DNA of 33,817 nucleotides from a bacterium. Its GTDB lineage: Bacteria > Armatimonadota > Chthonomonadetes > Chthonomonadales > JAMCWF01. This document shows positions 13,802 through 22,246 of this stretch, piece by piece; within the stretch, counting starts at the first letter, position 1; every line of letters starts with the position of its first letter. The notes below the pieces were generated by a model. That model searched no databases, was not told the DNA's origin, and saw only the letters and a list, made by a program, of their open reading frames with translations. The position numbers were made by a program, and so were the translations under genes. Location: NCBI GenBank assembly GCA_021842405.1, contig JAKBZR010000032.1, positions 1-33,817 of the forward strand, read 5' to 3'.

Positions 13802-16800
13802 GTTTCAATTCCACGCTGGTTCGATTAAAAGCAATTTACAAGAAACTGCTGTTTGGAACGCTCGCAAAGTTTCAATTCCACGCTGGTTCGATTAAAAGGG
13901 CGCGTTAAATTTTTTCTGGGGTCATTGACATTGTAATAGGTTTCAATTCCACGCTGGTTCGATTAAAAGTTCACTCTAGGTGTTCATGGTGTTTACCTCT
14001 ATCGCTAGTTTCAATTCCACGCTGGTTCGATTAAAAGTGGTAGTCAACGATTGGTGCAATGCGCGTGTGGCCGTTTCAATTCCACGCTGGTTCGATTAAA
14101 AGGGCTATATTCGCGCGGGTGATGACGTGCCCAAAGTGTTGAGTTTCAATTCCACGCTGGTTCGATTAAAAGCCTGATGGCGCTTGTGGTCGCTTGGTTG
14201 TTCCCGTTTTTGGTTTCAATTCCACGCTGGTTCGATTAAAAGTAGATAACTAAAATCACTAATAATACCACAACCGAACTGTTTCAATTCCACGCTGGTT
14301 CGATTAAAAGTGACTTGCAACAGCAAAATCGGAACGCCCAAACTGGGTTTCAATTCCACGCTGGTTCGATTAAAAGTCCCGGTAGTGAAAATAAGGCTGG
14401 TGCGGGACGGCTCGGTGTGTTTCAATTCCACGCTGGTTCGATTAAAAGGATTGACCCAACGAGGCAGAGTCGGAACGGCTTGATTTCGTTTCAATTCCAC
14501 GCTGGTTCGATTAAAAGGTTACGAAAAACCGGCTGGAAACCGAAGACTAAAAAATAAGTTTCAATTCCACGCTGGTTCGATTAAAAGTGGGTCCAGGATT
14601 GGGACCAGCATTCATGGCAGTATTTTGGGTTTCAATTCCACGCTGGTTCGATTAAAAGTATGTAGAATAGATGTATACCGAACGGCGCCGGGTAAATGTT
14701 TCAATTCCACGCTGGTTCGATTAAAAGCCTCGATGCAACCGTCACCGATGTATGGCGCAGGATGGTTTCAATTCCACGCTGGTTCGATTAAAAGACCTAC
14801 ATTCTCATTCCTTGCAGGAATTTGGATAAGTTTCAATTCCACGCTGGTTCGATTAAAAGGTCAATACCGGAAACTGACGAAGGAAAGGATGATGAAAGAG
14901 TTTCAATTCCACGCTGGTTCGATTAAAAGACCTAGAAAGGGAATAAAATGAACACTACGTTGTATCGGTTGTTTCAATTCCACGCTGGTTCGATTAAAAG
15001 CTGCTGCTCCCGTTTCGACGGGTAATGACAGTAGTGGAAAGTTTCAATTCCACGCTGGTTCGATTAAAAGGGGATCGGCGATGACGACACGTTTTCCACT
15101 ACAGGGGAGGGTTTCAATTCCACGCTGGTTCGATTAAAAGCGGTAGCTCGATTGCCGACACAATTGCAAGCATTTTCGTTTCAATTCCACGCTGGTTCGA
15201 TTAAAAGATAGTACTAACCGGATTATTTCCTGTAATCGGTTGACCGTTTCAATTCCACGCTGGTTCGATTAAAAGTTGATATGAAGACACGCTTGGAGCA
15301 AGAGCTGGGCGCTATGTTTCAATTCCACGCTGGTTCGATTAAAAGTGATTGCACCGCATTCGGTCAGTGGGTACGACTAAGTTTCAATTCCACGCTGGTT
15401 CGATTAAAAGGAAGGATGTGCTGGTGGGGTGGATTGTTTTGGTAGTGTTTCAATTCCACGCTGGTTCGATTAAAAGCGAGAATGCCAGACAAACCAAACA
15501 TTTTGCCCTCCAGTTTCAATTCCACGCTGGTTCGATTAAAAGTGAAAATGAACATCAGGGATGAAGCGTTGTCGGCGAGTTTCAATTCCACGCTGGTTCG
15601 ATTAAAAGCTGCCTGTTCCAAGGCAGCAGAGATCTCGAAAGAGATTGTCGGTTTCAATTCCACGCTGGTTCGATTAAAAGGGTGCGTGTGCAGTGCGAAA
15701 CTGGCGAGGAATTACAGGTTTCAATTCCACGCTGGTTCGATTAAAAGGTTTGATCCACCAAGTCATTACGTCGATCAATTTTTTAAAGTTTCAATTCCAC
15801 GCTGGTTCGATTAAAAGAGAAAAGTGAAAATCGAGAAAGTTATCGTCGCGTTCGTTGCGTTTCAATTCCACGCTGGTTCGATTAAAAGCGGCTGAAAAGG
15901 TATTGACAGAGTAGGAACTATTAGTTTCAATTCCACGCTGGTTCGATTAAAAGGCGTCTCAATTTCTGACGGATAATACGCAAAGAAATACTTGTTTCAA
16001 TTCCACGCTGGTTCGATTAAAAGGCGCTAGTGACTGGAACGTGGCAACAGGAGGTGCAGGATGAGTTTCAATTCCACGCTGGTTCGATTAAAAGGTTGAG
16101 GCTTTTTCAGCGATAGCAGTAATGGTCAGATTTGTTTCAATTCCACGCTGGTTCGATTAAAAGGAATTATCTTATTACACTATTTTCTACACTTCTCAAC
16201 AACGTTTCAATTCCACGCTGGTTCGATTAAAAGTCGAAAAGATTATCGTCGCATTCGCCGCCGGATTCTTGGCAGTTTCAATTCCACGCTGGTTCGATTA
16301 AAAGCGGAATTAGAAGGGATTAGTTATCTCGCTTCTGTCATAGTGAGGTTTCAATTCCACGCTGGTTCGATTAAAAGGTTGATGGAAATAACCTCAATGT
16401 CGGTGGATATCTGATCGAGTTTCAATTCCACGCTGGTTCGATTAAAAGCTGATGCTGCTTCCCTACTTTGATGGTCAGGGAAAGTTTCAATTCCACGCTG
16501 GTTCGATTAAAAGAACGTTTTATTTCAACCGTTTCTCTACAGCGGCGCGTAGAAGTTTCAATTCCACGCTGGTTCGATTAAAAGGGCACATTTTCAATCT
16601 CGGCTGACGTAGAGGAATGTTTCGGTTTCAATTCCACGCTGGTTCGATTAAAAGGGGTGGAATCGGCGCGGCTACTGGCCTCTCAATCGCGCAAAGTTTC
16701 AATTCCACGCTGGTTCGATTAAAAGTTCTGGATGATGTCGGCCAAAACATCCTTCTTACTTTACCGTTTCAATTCCACGCTGGTTCGATTAAAAGTAGGA

Positions 16801-17346
16801 ATATCAAATCGTTGCCTCTTCCTTTCGATTCACTCAAAGTTTCAATTCCACGCTGGTTCGATTAAAAGAGCCTGCGGCCGGTAACCGGCGGGGCAGAAGG
16901 GATAGTTTCAATTCCACGCTGGTTCGATTAAAAGGAGGAACAGCATGCTCTGATAACTCAGATTCTTGACCATCGTTTCAATTCCACGCTGGTTCGATTA
17001 AAAGTTGCGCAAGGACTGGTGGGATGTTGGCTGTTCAATGAATAGTTTCAATTCCACGCTGGTTCGATTAAAAGGCTGGGAATTTTTAGAGAAGGGTTAC
17101 GCACCGAAGCAGTGTTTCAATTCCACGCTGGTTCGATTAAAAGCAGCGGCATCGGGCGTCAAAGTGAAACCGACGTAGACTTGTTTCAATTCCACGCTGG
17201 TTCGATTAAAAGTTCGTAATGCCAATGCAGTGTTATTATAACTCAGCCTAGTTTCAATTCCACGCTGGTTCGATTAAAAGGACGGACAGAGTGATCATAG
17301 TAGGACGGACGGGAAGGTTTCAATTCCACGCTGGTTCGATTAAAAG
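13802..17346 (-). CRISPR. main CRISPR array, 52 repeats and 51 spacers
   Basis: The 30-bp repeat reads GTTTCAATTCC at its start and GATTAAAAG at its end on the plus strand. I count 52 copies starting every 65-73 bp and saw no variant copy; spacers are 35-43 nt. Read on the minus strand the repeat ends in ATTGAAAC, the usual 8-nt 5' handle of type I-B and III crRNAs, so transcription should run leftward. The leader and promoter next to cas2 agree. Spacers nearest 17346 are then the newest. Two spacers (15818-15858 and 16234-16274) are related to each other, and the one at 15477-15512 is identical to one in the detached unit. Confidence 0.97.
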
Positions 17347-17452
17347 CCCTAAATCTGGACGTCCCAACTGCTCCCCACTCTACCTGCTACAGCATATCAC
17401 AACCATCTAAAGAAATCAACCCCTGAATCGGGATTTTTTGTCCTTCGGGGGC
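17347..17452 (-). promoter_or_regulatory. CRISPR leader with promoter
   Basis: The minus strand has TTGATT (17414-17419), a 17-bp spacer and TATGCT (17391-17396), giving a start near 17384, about 38 nt before the first repeat. The stretch lies between array and cas2, on the side expected for a leader. A CCCC/GGGG hairpin with loop T-run (17420-17451) sits upstream of the promoter. Confidence 0.65.
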
Positions 17453-17506
17453 AAAAAGAGTCGTCACCCTCCCTCGTGGCGACCGGCTATCGGAGGTAGA
17501 CGACTC
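17453..17506 (-). terminator. terminator of the cas operon
   Basis: In minus orientation GAGTCGTC (17499-17506) pairs with GACGACTC (17458-17465), with further pairing of ACCTCC inside, and is followed by TTTTT (17453-17457). It lies 10 bp after the cas2 stop and separates the cas message from the array promoter. Confidence 0.8.
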
Positions 17507-17516
17507 GCGCGGAGGG

Positions 17517-17780
17517 CTAAATGATGTTGGTCGGCTCGCCCTTTTTAATGCCCAGAGTGCGCCGATCCAGCCACTTGTTGTCCCGCAAAACGTAGATCAG
17601 CACCGTGTCTTCCTCCTCAACCATCAGCTTCCTCATTCCATCCTCCACACGGCGTAACTGGCTCTCCTTCAGCTCACCCTCAAATACCGAGTTTTGTACC
17701 CAGGTCAAAAACCGGCGGCAAAACTTGCATGCCCTCCCCACGCGCTTCTCGCCCACATCATAAACCAGAATCACGTACAT
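17517..17780 (-). CDS. cas2: CRISPR adaptation protein Cas2
   Basis: The 87-aa protein has the normal Cas2 length and pattern: first strand MYVILVYDV with the conserved Asp8, then FLTWVQNSVFEGEL, and a C-terminal RRTLG strand. Cas2 dimers bridge two Cas1 dimers in the spacer-integration complex. It is the last gene of the operon, 30 bp after cas1, and is followed by the terminator. Confidence 0.96.
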   Translation of the reverse strand: MYVILVYDVGEKRVGRACKFCRRFLTWVQNSVFEGELKESQLRRVEDGMRKLMVEEEDTVLIYVLRDNKWLDRRTLGIKKGEPTNII

Positions 17781-17810
17781 CCTTCGTCCTTTCCTGGAAA
17801 AGTCGGCCGA

Positions 17811-18995
17811 CTACCACCAGGCCCGAAACGCACGGTACGGCTCATCATCGCTCAAATGCCGGATAAGCCGATAGCATTCCAACCGTATCAGCCGCTGGTA
17901 AGAGACGTGCCGCTTTAACCGGCGGTGATAGAGGGTCGTCTGCATCTTCTCTTCAAACGCTTTGACGAATATCCGGCGCCCCTCTTCCGCGAGGTAGCAA
18001 GCGCCGGGCGAATCTTCCGATGCGCCGACAATCCGGAAATGCTTCTCCTGCAACTGATTTGTGTTCAGCAGGGTAAAGATAACCCGATCCACGATGATCG
18101 GCTTGAATATCTCAGATAGGTCGAGCGCCAGCGAATAACGGCGGGCGCCCGGCTCATGCAGGTAGCTGATGGTGGGAGTAAGCTGGGTGCGGTATATCTC
18201 GGTAAGGCAGGCGGCGTAAATCATACCATTCCCAAATGAGATGAGCGAATTGACCATATTGTCGGGCGGGCGCCGCACCCTCTTCTCGAACTCGATGCCG
18301 GGTCCCTCGCGCAGGATGTATCGCCACCCCCCATAATAACTCTCCCGTATCTTTCCCTCGATGCCCCGCAGCTCATCCACCGCTTGAATATTTCCGATCT
18401 TAGCCGCCAGATCGGCGATATATTCTAAAGCGCCCCGCAATTCATCCGGCGCCGCCGATATTTCGGGAAGGGCATCCTCTTGAATTTCGTCCTCCGGCTT
18501 GGAGATGCGCTCCAAGCCGTCCGCTTCTTCTTCGATATCCGCCTCCAACCTGTCCGCCCCGCCCTCAATGTCGCCGGCGGTTCGCTCGCTCTCTTCCGCC
18601 TCCGCCCCCTTTCGGCGCTGATAATAGGCCAGCGTGCGCTCGATGCTGTGGGCCGCTCCACGAACCAGCTCACCGGCCAGAACCAGCCGTTTTGCCGGAT
18701 CGCTATAGTGCTCCACCTGCTTCACCAGTAGGAATCCGGAATTGAGGTATTCACGCGGGTAGTAGCTGCCGGCGTAGTAGCCGTAGTAGTTAAAGACGTG
18801 CAGCGGCACCTTGCGCCGGGTAAGGAAGTTGAGGAGCTTGGTATTGAGGTCGAGCTCACCCAGTGCGTAGAGGCCGTCCACATCCTCGATGGGCACCGGC
18901 CGGCGTCCTTCGGCGGTTTCGAGGTAGAGCGTGTTTTGCTCGCGCTTGATGCGGCCGTTGGAGAATATGTAATAGTTACGGGACATGGCGGACAC
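17811..18995 (-). CDS. cas1: CRISPR integrase Cas1 with an acidic insertion
   Basis: The 394-aa protein is longer than the roughly 330 residues usual for this family. Expected catalytic residues are Glu213 in GIEGKIRESYY, His280 in YLHEPG and Asp292/Glu295 in LDLSEIFKP. Between the N-terminal and C-terminal domains (about residues 129-186) there is an extra stretch dominated by Glu and Asp (EAEESER, EADIEEEADG, KPEDEIQED). It contains no frameshift and lies before the catalytic Glu. GTG 18995 is favoured as start because GAGG lies 5 bp upstream; ATG 18986 is possible. Cas1 inserts new spacers at the leader end; Cas4 in the same operon probably trims prespacers for it. Confidence 0.95.
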   Translation of the reverse strand: MSAMSRNYYIFSNGRIKREQNTLYLETAEGRRPVPIEDVDGLYALGELDLNTKLLNFLTRRKVPLHVFNYYGYYAGSYYPREYLNSGFLLVKQVEHYSDPAKRLVLAGELVRGAAHSIERTLAYYQRRKGAEAEESERTAGDIEGGADRLEADIEEEADGLERISKPEDEIQEDALPEISAAPDELRGALEYIADLAAKIGNIQAVDELRGIEGKIRESYYGGWRYILREGPGIEFEKRVRRPPDNMVNSLISFGNGMIYAACLTEIYRTQLTPTISYLHEPGARRYSLALDLSEIFKPIIVDRVIFTLLNTNQLQEKHFRIVGASEDSPGACYLAEEGRRIFVKAFEEKMQTTLYHRRLKRHVSYQRLIRLECYRLIRHLSDDEPYRAFRAWW

Positions 18996-19006
18996 CAGTA
19001 CCTCAT

Positions 19007-20110
19007 TTACGGATTGTTATTCACAACATCGTGCGCCCCACAATGACGCAGCCGTAGATTTGAGCCGTCCGGCTTGCAACTGATCCGGGGGCCATCATTG
19101 ACGCGAAAGTGACCGATACCTTTATTTTTGCCGGAATAATCCTCATACTGGAGTCCTCCATCAGCCCGAAGGGATTGGAGTCCATTCCGCGCCCATAAAA
19201 CGGCCGCTTTAGCCAGCGCTTCCTGAATCGCGATACGCAGATCGTTATTATTAATACTCTCGTAATTATGTTGGAAGGAGGATTCGTATACCAGCCTTGA
19301 ATGGCAGAGTAGTGCGCCTGTTAGTATCTCCCTCTTCACCTGGCTCCACGCGAGTTCCCCCCATAGGCTAAGCGCGGCATCGTCTCCGCTGATCTCAAAG
19401 TAGGCTTCCGGGAGGCCTTTGACCTCCTCAGCCGGCACACTATCCTTTGGTTTATCCATTCTGGCGAACATCGGGGCGTTTTTCTTCAAAGGGGCCTCAT
19501 CGAAGTGAATCGGCAGGCGAGGGATGCGAAGCAGTGGGCTACCCGCTCCCTCAAAGAGATAGACGATCTCATCCGCATAGATCATCCCCAGCGTGTGCGC
19601 GTATGCCTGCAGGCTTTTGAATCCGCCCACCAGATTGAATATGATGCGGTCACCCGCGCGGAGAGGTTGAAGCTGTTCATCACACCACTTCAGCAGATCA
19701 TCGATTCCCCGCCGAAAATCCTCCTCGTTTCCCGTATTCAGCTTTTCAAGTTTGACCGGGGTAGCATGCTGACATCCTTGATTCCGAAGCCATTCGGCGA
19801 TCATTTCAGCGGTCGCCTCTCCCTGAAAAGTATCGGTTGCGAGCAAGAAGTGGGAGCATTGAGGCCCGATCGCGTTAAGACCCAAGATGCCGTTGAGTTC
19901 TGCGCTCAACTTACGTATATCTGAGTGAGAGGCATTTTGCAGGCGGGCTTTTACCTCTTCGATGCGGCGGTCAACCCGTTGCTTTCTGTCGGCATCATAT
20001 TCGCTCTCGCGCCAGTTGGCGGTTTGAATCAGGATATTTCTCAACTCGGGACAGGTTTCATTGGTCAGCAGGCTGGTGCCGACCGTGGAGATAAGCACTC
20101 TGGGCTTCAA
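19007..20110 (-). CDS. CARF-domain effector with a RelE-like C-terminal domain
   Basis: The first 200 residues are a CARF domain of the APE2256 type: STVGTSLLTN (8-17) and the ligand-loop motif NLVGGFKSL (159-167), with ATDTF between. This domain should bind cyclic oligoadenylate made by Cas10. The last 95 residues (about 272-367) have the order strand, two helices, three strands of RelE toxins, with GHFRVNDG, PRISC and LRLRHCGAHD. That would make it like Cami1, a CARF-RelE ribosome-dependent RNase, but the RelE reading is from pattern only. Alternatives are another small RNase or a DNA-binding domain. The start is TTG 20110, overlapping csm4 as TTGA, with GAGGGGG 7 bp upstream. It occupies the place where csm5 normally lies. 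Confidence 0.8.
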   Translation of the reverse strand: MKPRVLISTVGTSLLTNETCPELRNILIQTANWRESEYDADRKQRVDRRIEEVKARLQNASHSDIRKLSAELNGILGLNAIGPQCSHFLLATDTFQGEATAEMIAEWLRNQGCQHATPVKLEKLNTGNEEDFRRGIDDLLKWCDEQLQPLRAGDRIIFNLVGGFKSLQAYAHTLGMIYADEIVYLFEGAGSPLLRIPRLPIHFDEAPLKKNAPMFARMDKPKDSVPAEEVKGLPEAYFEISGDDAALSLWGELAWSQVKREILTGALLCHSRLVYESSFQHNYESINNNDLRIAIQEALAKAAVLWARNGLQSLRADGGLQYEDYSGKNKGIGHFRVNDGPRISCKPDGSNLRLRHCGAHDVVNNNP

Positions 20111-21075
20111 TTTTTCACCCCCTCATTTAGAATAAAAGGAACCGCCAGCCCAAAGGCGTAATGGAGCATATTTATTTCCATCGCCTGAAGCTCATCGGTG
20201 ATCTCTTTGGGAAGGATTTCACTCATCGGGATCGCTCGACCAAGATAGGGGCGGAATGGCCGGCTGCGAAAGCATGCCCCCGGTTTCAGCATCACCAGCG
20301 GCTTCTTGAACACATTTTCGAGACCAAAATCGGCTCCCACCTTCCCATACTTCATGAGGAGCTCCCAATAGCCGTCGGTGGGGTCGTTTTGTGCCGGCTG
20401 AAAGGTGGAGAGGGTCATCAGCCCGTTTATTGAATCAGCCGGCACATCCAGCCAATCAACCGGTTCCAGCGTTGGGATGACCTCAAATCGTCCGTATCCC
20501 ACCGAAGCATCGGCCCCAAAGCCGTTCGCCTCCAGCAGCCGAAAGAGTTGAATGAGCCGTTCCTCAAAGCCTTCCCCCACTCTGACATACACCGAAAGGT
20601 AGGGGGTCTCTTTCGTCAGCGAAGAAGAGGTATCTAACACAAATTCCTGAGTGGGAAACAGCGACCCCTCATCGCCGGTGGTATCAGTAGTGCGGCTGAT
20701 GGTATTCCGTATTCGCTCAAGCGGCTGAATTAACTCCTCACCAAACAGTCCGTCTTTACGGGGAGGCTCCCCACGCTGCGCCAAATTGAACGCTTCCAGT
20801 GTGATCCAGCGCGCTCGTTTCACCTCCTTTCGCACGTCAGGCTCCCAATGGTGCAGTTTGACAGTTATTGGAATCGGCAGCAGATCGCCGGGAAAGGCAT
20901 CGGAAAGTACAAAAGGAGGCTCGCCTGCCAATGTCGGCTTGAGTATCTCCTCATTTAGCGCGTCGCTGCCCAGATGCCGGGCCGCCGCCCAGCAAAGCGA
21001 GCCGGAGAGCGTGTCCGCCTGCCAGGGCGTCATCCAGGAGGAGAGCGGGCGCAGCTTAAGGCGATAGAGTTTCAT
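20107..21075 (-). CDS. csm4: type III-A RAMP protein Csm4 (Cas5 group)
   Basis: The 322-aa protein begins with the Csm4 signature PLSSWMTPWQADTLSGSLCWA (split here as PLSSW then TPWQADTLSGSLCWA) and has the glycine-rich loop GADASVGYGRFEV near residue 190. Csm4 binds the crRNA 5' handle and holds Cas10 at the foot of the Csm complex. The start is ATG 21075, 5 bp after csm3. The length is normal. Confidence 0.92.
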   Translation of the reverse strand: MKLYRLKLRPLSSWMTPWQADTLSGSLCWAAARHLGSDALNEEILKPTLAGEPPFVLSDAFPGDLLPIPITVKLHHWEPDVRKEVKRARWITLEAFNLAQRGEPPRKDGLFGEELIQPLERIRNTISRTTDTTGDEGSLFPTQEFVLDTSSSLTKETPYLSVYVRVGEGFEERLIQLFRLLEANGFGADASVGYGRFEVIPTLEPVDWLDVPADSINGLMTLSTFQPAQNDPTDGYWELLMKYGKVGADFGLENVFKKPLVMLKPGACFRSRPFRPYLGRAIPMSEILPKEITDELQAMEINMLHYAFGLAVPFILNEGVKN

Positions 21076-21080
21076 CTAAG

Positions 21081-21746
21081 TTATTCCATCTCGTCGCGGA
21101 AATCGTCCGCCTTCAGACGCTCCACCTTCACATCTTCGAATACAATTTGCCCGAATCCCTTACTGGTTCCCGCGCCAATGCCCGTCTGCTCTACCAGCCG
21201 CATGCCGTGGCGGACGACCCGAAAGAGCGCGTGAGCTCCTTTCTTCCCCTGGTACTCGAATTCACTGTCGTCGTCGAATACTTGCAGCCCGATCTCAACC
21301 GCAAAGGTGGCTCCTGCCGCGACCCGCTCTTCCTGACGCAGCGATCCGCCCAGAGCCTTGCCTGTGCTCCTATCGATAGCGGTGCTCGCCTTTGTCTCAA
21401 TGACCGTCTCGCCGATCGCAGGCGCGTCTCGTACTAATATCCTGGTCGGACCGTGGCTGTTTGGCTTATTGCCATGGGGACCGAACACGCGGCAAATAAC
21501 GCAATCCGCACAGTCGCAAGGTTTTTGCCCATTCGCGCTGTACTTCTCATGGTATTTCTCGAGCTCAGATCGCAGCTTGCCCTTAAGCGACGTGCCAGGG
21601 ATATACGGCACACGAGTTTTAGGGTGCTTAATGCATGTAAGGTCCGCACCGCCTATCTGCAGGAGGTCATCGCTTCCTCCTATTCGCGTTCCGCTCAGGC
21701 AGCGCAAAGTTGCTGTAACGATGATGTGGTCTATCTTTCTCATCAT
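21081..21746 (-). CDS. csm3: type III-A backbone protein Csm3 (Cas7 group), target RNase
   Basis: The 221-aa protein has the Csm3 core: GTRIGGSDDLLQIGGAD with Asp35 at the place of the catalytic aspartate that cuts target RNA, then YIPGTSLKGKLRSEL. A Cys cluster (CDCADCVICRVFG, residues 77-89) is a usual zinc-binding insertion. The C-terminal GAGTSKGFGQI is the glycine-rich loop. Csm3 forms the filament along crRNA and cuts bound RNA every 6 nt. It overlaps csm2 by 4 bp with a strong AAAGGAGGAG site upstream. ATG 21743 follows ATG 21746 directly. Confidence 0.95.
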   Translation of the reverse strand: MMRKIDHIIVTATLRCLSGTRIGGSDDLLQIGGADLTCIKHPKTRVPYIPGTSLKGKLRSELEKYHEKYSANGQKPCDCADCVICRVFGPHGNKPNSHGPTRILVRDAPAIGETVIETKASTAIDRSTGKALGGSLRQEERVAAGATFAVEIGLQVFDDDSEFEYQGKKGAHALFRVVRHGMRLVEQTGIGAGTSKGFGQIVFEDVKVERLKADDFRDEME

Positions 21747-22246
21747 GCTCCTCCTTTCTTGAACTGACCCTCGCCAAATCCGATCAGAGCCTCGAAATGC
21801 GGCATAAAGCCATCCAGGAAGTCGCGCTCGGTCCTTACTGCCTCCACATTGCGGCGGATAAAATCGTGGAAGGCACAGGGGATCTTGGCTTGCTGCGTTT
21901 TGTTCAGGGAATACGCCGCAGCCGCATCAAGTCGCAGAAAATCTGCGCGGATGTCCTCCCATGTGGCTGCACCGGCGCGCAGTCTGGCCTCAAGTGCCCG
22001 ACAATGACTGAAGAACCGCCGTACCTGCGTTGACGTAAGCCCGTACTGCCCAAGTTTGTCAGCGAGATTTTTCATGCGATCACGGCGTACCAGATCAAGC
22101 CGTAGGTTTCCCGCCTCATCGAAATAGCCGTCCTTTAGGTAGCTCGGCCAGATTTGATCGAGCGACTTTTGCGGATCGTTGCCTGATCGAGACGGATTTC
22201 CACCCCGGCCTCCCTGTTGATTCTGGTAACCCCGATTATGTTCCAT
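21743..22246 (-). CDS. csm2: type III-A small subunit Csm2
   Basis: From ATG 22246 the protein has 167 aa; AAAAGGAGGAGAGG just upstream decides this start over a longer frame from 22348. A Gly/Gln/Asn-rich N-terminus (MEHNRGYQNQQGGRGG) precedes the helical Csm2 fold, with LTSTQVRRFF (start of the conserved helices) and KTQQAKIPCAFHDFI. Csm2 lines the inner filament of the Csm complex and contacts target RNA. It overlaps the end of cas10 by 11 bp. Confidence 0.88.
   Translation of the reverse strand: MEHNRGYQNQQGGRGGNPSRSGNDPQKSLDQIWPSYLKDGYFDEAGNLRLDLVRRDRMKNLADKLGQYGLTSTQVRRFFSHCRALEARLRAGAATWEDIRADFLRLDAAAAYSLNKTQQAKIPCAFHDFIRRNVEAVRTERDFLDGFMPHFEALIGFGEGQFKKGGA

Noticed and set aside
14216-16865. 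Many open frames across the array with peptides such as FNSTLVRLK, QFHAGSIK or FNRTSVELK
   Set aside because: The 30-bp repeat is a multiple of three and has no stop in several frames, so read-through frames arise automatically. They contain only repeat and spacer translation.
17420-17451. A second terminator in the leader formed by CCCC and GGGG arms around a T-run
   Set aside because: The T-run lies in the loop, not after the stem, and the site lies upstream of the array promoter.
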